Source of the DNA: an uncultured Oscillibacter sp.
Lineage (GTDB): Bacteria > Bacillota > Clostridia > Oscillospirales > Oscillospiraceae
NCBI GenBank assembly: GCA_946530565.1
Contig: CAMNAE010000139.1
Location: forward strand, 1-5,050
Length of the DNA: 5,050 nucleotides
Direction: 5' to 3'
Shown here: piece by piece, positions 1-5,050 of the stretch
How positions within the stretch are numbered: the stretch's first letter is position 1
Layout of the letters: every line of letters begins with the position of its first letter
Made by a program: the position numbers and the translations under genes
The notes under the pieces: generated by a model
What the model was told of the DNA's origin: nothing
What the model saw: only the letters and a program-made list of their open reading frames with translations
The model's database searches: none

Positions 1-105
1 CGTGTGGCGGCTCTTTGCGGCGGCACACTGACGATCGACTCCGCGCCGGGAGAAGGCACCTCTGTCCGCATTCGGATCCCGTTGAACGGAAAGGAAAAAG
101 CATGA
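1..105 (+). CDS. Sensor histidine kinase, C-terminal fragment
   Basis: The first 34 codons are the end of a protein that begins before the window. The visible residues include GGTLTIDSAPGEGTSVRIRIP, which is the usual end of a histidine kinase ATPase (HATPase_c) domain: a beta strand, the GxGT box that closes the ATP site, and a final hydrophobic strand. The dimerisation/phosphoacceptor helix and any sensor or membrane region lie outside the window, so the signal cannot be inferred. The stop codon (103-105) overlaps the ATG (102-104) of the response regulator that follows. That translational coupling is typical of a cognate kinase-regulator pair, in which this protein would phosphorylate the regulator's aspartate. 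The family call is fairly secure despite the short length, because both the box and the neighbour agree. Confidence 0.85.
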   Translation, partial: RVAALCGGTLTIDSAPGEGTSVRIRIPLNGKEKA

Positions 106-905
106 AAACGATCTGTGTAGACGATGAACGCCTGTTGATGGAATATACGCTCAGGCTCTGCAAAGAGGTCGAAGAGATAGAGCTTGTAAAGGGCTTTACC
201 AGACCGGCGGAGGCACTTGCCTGGGCTGAGCAGAATGAAATCGACCTCGCGCTGCTCGATCTCAACATGCCCGGCATGGGCGGTATCGAGCTTGCCGCTC
301 GGCTCAAGGCCATCCATCCGGAGCTCATGATCTTGTTTCTCACCGGCTATTCCCAGTACATGAGCTGTGCTGCGTCAGGTACTGCCCCCGGCTATCTCAT
401 GAAGCCGGTCGCAGCGGGGCCGCTTGAAAGTGAGATTGCCAGCGTCCGCGATCTGCCGTTCCCTTTCCCGGAAACGGGAGTCTTCATGCAGACCTTCGGG
501 CGCTTTGCAGTGTTTTCCGAAGCGCAGGAGCTACCCTTTTCTGATCCGCTGTGCCTGGAGGCCCTTGCCTTTCTGGTCGACCTTCACGGCGTCTCCATCA
601 CGCGCGCGGAGCTCGCTGCGCGTCTGTGGCCGCTGGAGCGCCAGGATCGTGCGCTGTTGAAAAAGGCCGATCAGCTCGTCTCCGCACTGCAGAAGGACTT
701 AAAGCGGCATCGCATCGAGCGGATCGCCGAACTCAGGTGCGGGTGCCTTTGCGTCTGCCCCGCGGCATTTTCCTGCGACGCCTATTCCTTCTCCCGTGGT
801 GACGCGCTGACCATCAACCGCTACCGCGGCAGCTATCTCGCCGCGTACGCATGGGCTGACTTCCCACGGTCGCTGCGCCTGTGGAACGAACAAGCAAGCA
901 CCTGA
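102..905 (+). CDS. Two-component response regulator with SARP-like winged-helix output domain
   Basis: This 267-residue protein has an N-terminal CheY-like receiver domain (about 1-118). Its acidic pair is D7/D8, the phosphoacceptor is D53 in LALLDLNMPG, the switch threonine is T81 and the conserved lysine is K101 in YLMKPV. A short linker (about 119-128) leads to a domain starting at MQTFGRFAVF that resembles the winged-helix DNA-binding domain of SARP/OmpR-type regulators, with LAFLVDLHG (about 155-163) and TRAELAARLWP (about 167-177). The ending YRGSYLAAYAWAD (about 241-253) resembles the tail of the SARP-like regulators common in Clostridia; a full bacterial transcriptional activation (BTAD) repeat region is absent. 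The start was chosen at 102 because it overlaps the kinase stop, has AAGGAA just upstream, and begins exactly at the receiver's first strand. An upstream in-frame ATG at 15 would add 29 unrelated residues. It is presumably a cytoplasmic transcription factor activated by the kinase upstream; its targets are unknown. Confidence 0.9.
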   Translation: MKTICVDDERLLMEYTLRLCKEVEEIELVKGFTRPAEALAWAEQNEIDLALLDLNMPGMGGIELAARLKAIHPELMILFLTGYSQYMSCAASGTAPGYLMKPVAAGPLESEIASVRDLPFPFPETGVFMQTFGRFAVFSEAQELPFSDPLCLEALAFLVDLHGVSITRAELAARLWPLERQDRALLKKADQLVSALQKDLKRHRIERIAELRCGCLCVCPAAFSCDAYSFSRGDALTINRYRGSYLAAYAWADFPRSLRLWNEQAST

Positions 906-929
906 AGCAGCCTAATCGGCGGCCTCAGG
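901..929 (+). terminator. Imperfect hairpin over the response regulator stop codon, possible weak terminator
   Basis: CCTGAAGCAGCC (901-912) and GGCGGCCTCAGG (918-929) pair in 10 of 12 positions around the 5-base loop TAATC, with mismatches at 906/924 and 909/921. The stop codon TGA (903-905) lies inside the left arm. No T-run follows directly (the next bases are TCAACAG), so it is not a standard intrinsic terminator. It could be a 3'-end stabilising hairpin or a factor-assisted stop. The pairing is seen directly; the function is inferred. Confidence 0.35.
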
Positions 930-981
930 TCAACAGAAAAGCCGGCGGTCGGGAAGCCTGTGAGTTTTGTAAAAATGCACG

Positions 982-1011
982 TAGACTTTTTTCTCTTGGC
1001 TGCGCTAAAAT
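982..1011 (+). promoter_or_regulatory. Candidate sigma-A promoter for the MATE gene
   Basis: TAGACT (982-987, 4 of 6 to TTGACA) and TAAAAT (1006-1011, 5 of 6 to TATAAT) are separated by 18 bp, in the only AT-rich stretch between the response regulator and the transporter. Transcription would start near 1018. That leaves only about 15 nt before the ATG at 1033 but about 33 nt before the alternative TTG at 1051. This is a match by eye only. Confidence 0.4.
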
Positions 1012-1032
1012 AATTTAATTTCTTAACGCATT

Positions 1033-2406
1033 ATGAAGGGAAGCGAGTCTTTGCATCGTCGAAACGATTTGGATCTTTTAAACGGGAGTCTCTGGGATAA
1101 GGCGCTTCTGTTTGCCCTGCCGCTGGCCGCCACAGGCATTTTGCAGCAGCTCTTCAACGCCGCTGACATCGCAGTCGTCGGCCGCCTCGTCGGAAAGACC
1201 GCCATGGCCGCCGTCGGCAGCAACAGTCCGGTCATCGGCCTTCTCATTAATCTGCTCGTCGGTATCTCACTTGGCAGCAACGTCGCGATCGCGAACGCGA
1301 TCGGTGCCGGAGACCGGGAGACCGCGCGCAAAACCGCGCACACCTCCCTCGTCATCGCCTTTGTCGGCGGTGTGATCGCGGCCTTGCTCGGCGAATTGCT
1401 CGCAGCCCCGGTCTTAACGCTCATGCAGGTGCCGGAGAGCGTCTACCCGATGGCGCTTTTATATCTGCGCGTCTATCTGCTCGGCCTCCCGGTCGTGCTG
1501 CTCTACAATTTCGAGTCTTCGATTTTCCGTGCACAGGGTGATACACGGACGCCTCTGATTGCCCTTGCGAGCTCCGGCGTACTCAACGTCGGATTGAACC
1601 TCTTTTTCGTGTGGGTCGTCGGCATGACCGTCGACGGCGTCGCGCTTGCGACCGCGCTCTCCAACGGCTTCAGCGCGGTACTGCTCTTCTGCCTGCTGCA
1701 CCGCAAAGGGCGCGAGGGCATCCGCATCACATTTTCAGAGCTCCGGCCCGATCCCTACTGCATGCGACGCATCTTCCGCATCGGCATTCCCGCGGGGCTT
1801 CAAAGCTCCGTGTTCTCGCTTTCGAACATCTGCGTGCAGTCGGCCATCAATTCCCTCGGTGAAACCGTCATGGCCGCTTCTTCCGCGGCATTCAACCTTG
1901 AGATCTTCAGCTATTATCTGCTCAACTCCTTCGGGCAGGCCTGTACGACGATCGTCGGACAAAACCACGGCGCCGGCAGAACGGAGCGTTGTGACAGGAC
2001 ACTGCGGATCTGTCTTCTGGAAGACTACGCGGTCTGGGCGATCCTGTGCGCGGTGATGCTCTTCTTCTGTGATCCGCTGCTTTCAATCTTCAATACCGAC
2101 CCCGAGGTCATCGAGATCGGCCGTGTGCGCATGTTCTATATTTTCTTCGGCCACGCCTTCTCGATCCTGATGGAGTGCGGCTCCGGCTACCTGCGGGGCT
2201 TCGGAATGTCGACGATCCCTGCAGTGCTGTCGCTGCTCTTTGCCTGCGGCACGCGTATTCTCTGGGTCTATACCGCGTTTGCCGCCGCGCCGAGCTTTGC
2301 AAGACTCATGGCGGTCTATCCCCTCTCGCTCTCTCTCACGGGCTGCACGGTGATGCTGGGCGCGATCCTCTACCGGCGGCACTTAAAGCGGCTGATGGAA
2401 TCATGA
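1033..2406 (+). CDS. MATE-family efflux transporter (multidrug/cation antiporter)
   Basis: This 457-residue, strongly hydrophobic protein has the usual length and layout of the MATE family: about 12 membrane helices in two homologous halves. Such proteins export cationic drugs or metabolites in exchange for Na+ or H+ at the cytoplasmic membrane. Visible hallmarks are LQQLFNAADIAVVGR (about 38-51) in the first helix, the AIGAGDRETARK loop (about 89-100), FRAQGDTRTP (about 165-174), and the matching second-half elements IGIPAGLQSSVFS (about 250-262) and NHGAGRTERC (about 311-320). The substrate cannot be predicted. The start is uncertain: the ATG at 1033 has no Shine-Dalgarno sequence upstream, whereas the in-frame TTG at 1051 lies 9 nt after AAGGGA and would give a 451-residue protein beginning at HRRNDLDLLNGSLWDK, which is closer to the usual family start. 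The gene has its own candidate promoter and is followed after 54 bp by the glycerate kinase-like gene, so the two are probably co-transcribed. Confidence 0.93.
   Translation: MKGSESLHRRNDLDLLNGSLWDKALLFALPLAATGILQQLFNAADIAVVGRLVGKTAMAAVGSNSPVIGLLINLLVGISLGSNVAIANAIGAGDRETARKTAHTSLVIAFVGGVIAALLGELLAAPVLTLMQVPESVYPMALLYLRVYLLGLPVVLLYNFESSIFRAQGDTRTPLIALASSGVLNVGLNLFFVWVVGMTVDGVALATALSNGFSAVLLFCLLHRKGREGIRITFSELRPDPYCMRRIFRIGIPAGLQSSVFSLSNICVQSAINSLGETVMAASSAAFNLEIFSYYLLNSFGQACTTIVGQNHGAGRTERCDRTLRICLLEDYAVWAILCAVMLFFCDPLLSIFNTDPEVIEIGRVRMFYIFFGHAFSILMECGSGYLRGFGMSTIPAVLSLLFACGTRILWVYTAFAAAPSFARLMAVYPLSLSLTGCTVMLGAILYRRHLKRLMES
1036..1053 (+). promoter_or_regulatory. Shine-Dalgarno AAGGGA and alternative TTG start of the MATE gene
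   Basis: AAGGGA (1036-1041) lies 9 nt before an in-frame TTG (1051-1053). Upstream of the ATG at 1033 the sequence is AATTTCTTAACGCATT, with no purine-rich ribosome site. The arrangement favours TTG as the real start, with the ATG at 1033 being incidental or a weak, near-leaderless start. Confidence 0.45.
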
Positions 2407-2460
2407 ACATGGGCATGCCCGAACACCTGTCATATGTCATAAAGGAAGGCTGAGAACAAT

Positions 2461-3396
2461 ATGGATGTGCTGATCGCTATGGAAGCGCTCCCCTCCCTTA
2501 CCCTGAACAATACCACCGAGACCGTGCAGCGCGGCATACTCGCCGCCTGCCCCAACAGCCGAATCCGCACAGTCACGATCCCATCGGCAGGCGGAGGCAG
2601 CGCCCTCGCACTCACCAAAGGGCTTGGCGGTGAGCTATTATCATCAATAGCTCCGGAAAAGCAAGTCTTCGGCTATGTCGATGAGCTCTCGCTCGCCCTG
2701 ATCGACCTGCCTGCAGATCTGTTCGAGCCCGGCGCAGAGAGCCGCAGCCTGGGTGCGCTCATCACTTCCGCACTCGATCAGGGCGCCCAGCAGATCTTGC
2801 TGCTCGCCCCGAAGGCGAATATTCCTGACTGCGGATTTGGACTTCTTTCGGAGCTGGGTGCGTTTCAGAATGGTCCCGAGAGTCTTGACGGCATGGATAA
2901 ACGTTTGCAGCATTGTAAAGTAAAATTGCTTTATACATGTGATGTTTCCGACCATTCTACGGATCTTCCCGGCTGGCTCTCGACGCTTAGAGATCGTTTT
3001 GCCACGCCCTTTGGCTTTTCCGCCTTCGACGATTCGCTCCCACCCTTCGCCCAGGCTCTGCAGCTTGGACTCGACGCTGAGATCCTTACAGGGGAAGACG
3101 CTGCCGCTGCGCTCTGGTCACTGCTCCAACTTGACGAGATCCTTGAACGCAGCGACATCGTTTTGCTCGGCGGCGCTGAGGTCTCACCCTTTTCCCGTTC
3201 GATCGCGCGAAAGGCAGCGGACTACGGCGCGCTGAGCCTTGCGATCACCGGTTCGCCCTGTCAGCTCTCGCCGGGCCTCTGTGCCGCTTTCCTCTGCCCT
3301 GACGCTTCACTTCTGCAGCGCCTGACGGAACAGCTCTTCCGCCTGATCCGTGCCGCCGAAGAGCAGCAGCATCCCTGGCCGGACCTTGTCTTTTAG
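2461..3396 (+). CDS. Degenerate glycerate kinase-family protein, probably not an active kinase
   Basis: The 311-residue protein follows the order of glycerate kinase type 1 (GarK/GlxK), which phosphorylates D-glycerate with ATP, but is shorter than the usual 370-380 residues. Recognisable parts are the first strand MDVLIAMEALPS, the strand plus AGGGS (about 38-47), the helix SLGALITSALDQGAQQILLL (about 96-115), LDGMDKRL (about 142-149), CDVSDH (about 160-165), GLDAEILTGED (about 203-213) and LDEILERSDIVLLGGAE (about 224-240). The catalytic signatures are missing. DSFKGS at the N terminus is replaced by MEALPS, ADGGEGT by AGGGSAL, GGSATNDGG by APKANIPDCG, and TGEGRIDxQT by LGGAEVSPFS. The frame is intact, with a good AAGGAAGG ribosome site (2442-2449), so it is expressed as a whole protein, perhaps as a regulatory, binding or repurposed paralogue. 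It follows the MATE gene and ends 15 bp before a strong terminator. Family membership is judged from the order and spacing of motifs and needs a profile search. Confidence 0.72.
   Translation: MDVLIAMEALPSLTLNNTTETVQRGILAACPNSRIRTVTIPSAGGGSALALTKGLGGELLSSIAPEKQVFGYVDELSLALIDLPADLFEPGAESRSLGALITSALDQGAQQILLLAPKANIPDCGFGLLSELGAFQNGPESLDGMDKRLQHCKVKLLYTCDVSDHSTDLPGWLSTLRDRFATPFGFSAFDDSLPPFAQALQLGLDAEILTGEDAAAALWSLLQLDEILERSDIVLLGGAEVSPFSRSIARKAADYGALSLAITGSPCQLSPGLCAAFLCPDASLLQRLTEQLFRLIRAAEEQQHPWPDLVF
2632..2653 (+). repeat. Perfect 8-bp inverted repeat inside the glycerate kinase-like gene
   Basis: GAGCTATT (2632-2639) and AATAGCTC (2646-2653) are exact reverse complements around the 6-base loop ATCATC. 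They lie in codons for GELLSSIAP, where CTA, TTA, TCA, TCA and ATA follow one another, codons that are uncommon in the GC-rich surroundings. It may be an RNA hairpin or chance. Confidence 0.5.
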
Positions 3397-3411
3397 TAGC
3401 CCAAATACCGA

Positions 3412-3443
3412 AAAAAGCCGTCCTCGAACGAGGACGGCTTTTT
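3412..3443. terminator. Bidirectional intrinsic terminator between convergent genes
   Basis: GCCGTCCTC (3417-3425) pairs perfectly with GAGGACGGC (3430-3438) around the loop GAAC. The stem is flanked by A-runs (3411-3416) on the left and TTTTT (3439-3443) on the right. Read rightwards it ends the MATE/glycerate kinase-like transcript, whose last stop is at 3396. Read leftwards it has a six-base U-run and ends the zinc-ribbon gene, whose stop is at 3463. This is a textbook two-way terminator. Confidence 0.95.
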
Positions 3444-3462
3444 ATGGTTCAGAAGATGCGGC

Positions 3463-3870
3463 TTATTCGCCCATCGGGGCGCCGCAGCGCGGGCAGAACT
3501 TGCTGTCGGAGGCATTGCCGCAGATCGGGCAGATCTTCTCATGGATGATCTTCTCGGCTTCTTCAACCGACTCCTCGGCAAACTCCGGCTCCGGAGCGAC
3601 CTCCTTCACGGGGCGGCTGGCCTCGAGCTCTTCGATCTTTGCCTTGCTGGCGGCGACGGCATCGACAAGCTCCTTCACGGCTTCCGGGATCTCACCCTCG
3701 TACTCATTGACGAACCACTCACCGATCGTATGGTAATTCTTCTCGATCTCCTTCTGCTCGTTCGAGATCGCGACGTTGATCTTCATGGTCTCCGCCGCGT
3801 CCTTTGCCGTCGCCTGCGCGCTGCCGGCAAGGTCCTTTGCCCACTTGCTCAAGTCTCCGAAAAGTGCCAT
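3463..3870 (-). CDS. Small zinc-ribbon domain protein of unknown function
   Basis: The 135-residue protein has three parts. Residues 1-30 (MALFGDLSKWAKDLAGSAQA onward) look like an amphipathic helix. Residues about 31-85 are mostly charged helix (NEQKEIEKNYHTIGEWFVNEYEGE, then AVKELVDAVAASKAKIEELE), with coiled-coil potential. An acidic, Pro/Glu-rich linker (about 88-108) leads to a C-terminal zinc ribbon, CPICG-x7-FCPRCG, with C114, C117, C126 and C129 (C-x2-C-x8-C-x2-C) as the expected Zn ligands. There is no signal peptide or membrane helix, so it is probably cytoplasmic. Small helical proteins with a zinc-ribbon tail of this kind are common in Clostridia; I know of no established role. 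The start is supported by AGGAG 7 nt upstream on the minus strand (3878-3882). The gene has its own candidate promoter and shares the terminator at 3412-3443. Confidence 0.88.
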   Translation of the reverse strand: MALFGDLSKWAKDLAGSAQATAKDAAETMKINVAISNEQKEIEKNYHTIGEWFVNEYEGEIPEAVKELVDAVAASKAKIEELEASRPVKEVAPEPEFAEESVEEAEKIIHEKICPICGNASDSKFCPRCGAPMGE

Positions 3871-3893
3871 AGTGTTGCTCCTCTCCGCCGGTC

Positions 3894-3963
3894 GGGCCGG
3901 CCCAAAATATTTTAGCGCTTCACGCTGATCTTGCCCATGAGTATACTCTTGTTTTTCGAAAAA
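3894..3963. repeat. Cluster of perfect palindromes upstream of the zinc-ribbon gene
   Basis: Four perfect palindromes of 10-12 bp lie within 70 bp: GGGCCGGCCC (3894-3903), directly abutting AAAATATTTT (3904-3913); GAGTATACTC (3939-3948); and TTTTTCGAAAAA (3952-3963). The six-base palindrome AGCGCT (3915-3920) falls between them. Two of them overlap the candidate promoter of the zinc-ribbon gene and two fall in its predicted leader. They may be operator sites or short RNA hairpins; the sequences are certain but the function is not. Confidence 0.55.
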
Positions 3964-3968
3964 AACAA
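3940..3968 (-). promoter_or_regulatory. Candidate promoter of the zinc-ribbon gene
   Basis: On the minus strand TTGTTT (3963-3968, 3 of 6 to TTGACA) and TATACT (3940-3945, 5 of 6 to TATAAT) are 17 bp apart. Transcription would start near 3933, leaving a leader of about 60 nt before the ATG at 3870. The -10 lies in the palindrome GAGTATACTC, so a TATACT is also present on the plus strand. Confidence 0.45.
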
Positions 3969-4035
3969 CATATCGCGGAGGAAACTTTGAAAACTTTTTA
4001 TAAACGAATGGATGCTCTTTGATCTTGCAGGCGGA

Positions 4036-4746
4036 TCACTCCGGCAGCTCAAAGTCCTCGTCCTCGGGCTCTCCGTGTTCTGAAACGGCCATTCGGTACA
4101 GGATCTCTTCCCCCCTGCGACGCTCAGCTGCGAGCAGTAGCCCGGAGTCAACGCCCACCCAGCAGGCAAGGCTTTCACCGCGGTCATCGGGCGCAGTAAG
4201 CACATAGAAGCAGGTCTCAGAGTTCATGCTGCGCATTTCCGCCTCGGCGATCTCATCGGCGCTGAGGTCGGAAAGCGTTTCATACACGGGGATCCCGAGC
4301 TCCAGATCGAGCGGAAAGCTGCTTGCCGGACCGGAGTGCGCATAGCCGCCCTCGTTCGTCCAGACCCACTCGGTCTCGCCGTTTGAGAGCCGCGAGAGCG
4401 TCCGTCCGTCTGAGAGCGGGCGGTCGATCCGCATCCATTCCCGGCGGCAGGCACAGCTGAACTGGGAGCGAGTGCTCCCGCCGCTGAAGAACTGCTCGAC
4501 GGTCACTTCCTCCCGATAGCGGTCGGGGCGCGTCAGAGATGCGATCGCGCGCGCAGCAGATTCCGGCGAAAGCGTGATTACATTGAGCTCAGAAGTTCCG
4601 TAATCGACGTTCTCAACGGTCTTCTCCCGGGGTGATATCTCGACATGCGTGCGCAGCAAAACCGTGCGGCCAAGCAGAACGCCGACCGCTGTCAGGGTCA
4701 TAAGCACCAATAGAACTGTGATGAGCCTGCGCGCACGCTTATCCAT
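4036..4746 (-). CDS. Single-pass membrane-anchored protein of unknown function, external domain
   Basis: I do not recognise this 236-residue protein. It begins MDKRARRL, with a positive cluster, then a hydrophobic segment (about 9-31, ITVLLVLMTLTAVGVLLGR). This fits a signal-anchor with the rest outside the membrane; no lipobox cysteine is evident. The external part contains many short polar beta-type segments (EEVTVEQFFS, REWMRIDRPL, TEWVWTNEGGYAHS) and ends with ACWVGVDSGLLLAAERRRGE followed by an acidic tail EPEDEDFELPE. The W-V-G-V-D-S-G-L-L-L-AAE stretch resembles the strand-turn-strand seen in LolA/RseB-like lipid-binding domains, but that is only a tentative likeness. The gene starts 1 bp after the stop of the glycan-initiating transferase and has AGGAG 7 nt before its ATG, inside that gene's 3' end. 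A joint transcript and a cell-envelope role are therefore likely. No clear terminator follows it. Confidence 0.8.
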   Translation of the reverse strand: MDKRARRLITVLLVLMTLTAVGVLLGRTVLLRTHVEISPREKTVENVDYGTSELNVITLSPESAARAIASLTRPDRYREEVTVEQFFSGGSTRSQFSCACRREWMRIDRPLSDGRTLSRLSNGETEWVWTNEGGYAHSGPASSFPLDLELGIPVYETLSDLSADEIAEAEMRSMNSETCFYVLTAPDDRGESLACWVGVDSGLLLAAERRRGEEILYRMAVSEHGEPEDEDFELPE

Positions 4747-4747
4747 A

Positions 4748-5050
4748 TCAATGCTCCTGTGGATCCGAATTCATCTCGGCAGAGTCCTCTAACGCATCCT
4801 CGGGCGTATCGGCTGCTTCCTGTAACGCTTCCGTCTGTGTATGAGTTGGAGGCGCACTGTGCCTGTGGCCGAAGATCTCGACCGCGAGCACAGCCGTAAT
4901 ACACAGCGCCGCGAAGAGGATCAGGGCACGTGAGATACCGCCGGTACTCAGCACGACGGCAGAGAGTCCCAGCATCACCGCGATCGTATAGAGCAGCGCC
5001 ACGGCCTGTTTCTGGCTCATGCCCATGTCGATCAGGCGGTGATGGATGTG
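4748..5050 (-). CDS. Polyprenyl-phosphate sugar-1-phosphate transferase (WecA/TagO/MraY-like family), C-terminal part
   Basis: The first 100 residues visible are the end of a protein that begins beyond the right edge, so the ATG at 5026 is internal. Reading from the edge gives HIHHRLIDMGMSQKQAVALLY, the family's conserved cytoplasmic loop; the HIHH histidines are associated with UDP-sugar substrate binding in WecA. Two membrane helices follow (about ALLYTIAVMLGLSAVVL and ALILFAALCITAVLAVEIF), then a hydrophilic, acidic tail of about 38 residues ending SDPQEH. The family moves a sugar-1-phosphate, usually GlcNAc-1-P, from a UDP-sugar onto undecaprenyl phosphate at the inner face of the membrane, starting wall teichoic acid, capsule or other surface glycan synthesis. 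MraY is less likely, because it lacks this HIHHRL-type ending. The 3' end is 1 bp from the next gene, indicating an operon. The exact sugar cannot be decided here. Confidence 0.88.
   Translation of the reverse strand, partial: HIHHRLIDMGMSQKQAVALLYTIAVMLGLSAVVLSTGGISRALILFAALCITAVLAVEIFGHRHSAPPTHTQTEALQEAADTPEDALEDSAEMNSDPQEH

Noticed and set aside
15..101. N-terminal extension of the response regulator from the ATG at 15
   Set aside because: These bases are the histidine kinase C terminus in another frame. The receiver domain begins exactly at the ATG at 102, which has a ribosome site and the ATGA overlap.
1023..1424. A 133-codon open frame on the minus strand opposite the start of the MATE gene
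   Set aside because: It lies wholly across a clear MATE coding region, has a low-complexity Ala/Arg/Pro/Ser composition typical of a GC-rich antisense frame, and has no supporting ribosome site or family likeness.
2905..2937. Promoter-like TTGCAG and TATACA inside the glycerate kinase-like gene
   Set aside because: The spacing is about 21 bp, outside the normal 16-18 bp range, and no gene starts downstream.
3541..3915. A 124-codon plus-strand frame opposite the zinc-ribbon gene
   Set aside because: Its Leu/Arg-rich sequence is the antisense reading of a highly charged helical protein. The minus-strand frame has the zinc-ribbon motif, an SD and a terminator.
3912..3938. Minus-strand mini-frame MGKISVKR in the leader of the zinc-ribbon gene
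   Set aside because: Its ATG (3936-3938) lies at or before the predicted transcription start, and no ribosome site precedes it. Eight codons are easily accidental.
3946..3970. The AT-rich inverted repeat around TTTTTCGAAAAA as a terminator for the exported-protein gene
   Set aside because: The stem is almost entirely A-T with no GC core, so it would be a poor intrinsic terminator. It fits better as part of the promoter region.

Overview
The window is about 58-60% GC by eye and looks like a chromosomal segment from a GC-rich, gut-type Clostridia (Oscillospirales-like) bacterium. That assignment rests on family style rather than any marker gene: a response regulator with a SARP-like winged-helix output domain, a NorM/DinF-type MATE transporter, a glycerate kinase-like protein, a small zinc-ribbon protein and a TagO/WecA-type glycan initiator. 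Nothing in the window is an insertion sequence, phage gene, CRISPR array, tRNA or rRNA.

Left part (1-1032, + strand): the last 34 codons of a sensor histidine kinase overlap, through ATGA, the start of its partner response regulator. An imperfect hairpin covers the regulator's stop codon. A 127-bp gap follows, holding a candidate sigma-A promoter for the next gene.

Middle part (1033-3396, + strand): a complete MATE-family multidrug/cation antiporter is followed after 54 bp by a strongly degenerate glycerate kinase-family protein. The two are probably co-transcribed and end at a strong bidirectional terminator (about 3412-3443), which also serves the convergent gene on the right.

Right part (3463-5050, - strand), in transcription order from the right edge: the C-terminal end of a polyprenyl-phosphate sugar-1-phosphate transferase (its start lies outside the window), then 1 bp later a single-pass, externally exposed protein of unknown function. 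After a 165-bp gap comes a small zinc-ribbon protein with its own candidate promoter. That gap is unusually rich in short perfect palindromes.

The points most worth a second look are the glycerate kinase relative that has lost essentially every catalytic motif, the palindrome-dense gap around 3894-3963 with promoter-like signals on both strands, the uncertain start codon of the MATE gene, and the uncharacterised exported protein coupled to the glycan initiator. I see no clear new multi-gene system; most of the window is ordinary chromosomal content.
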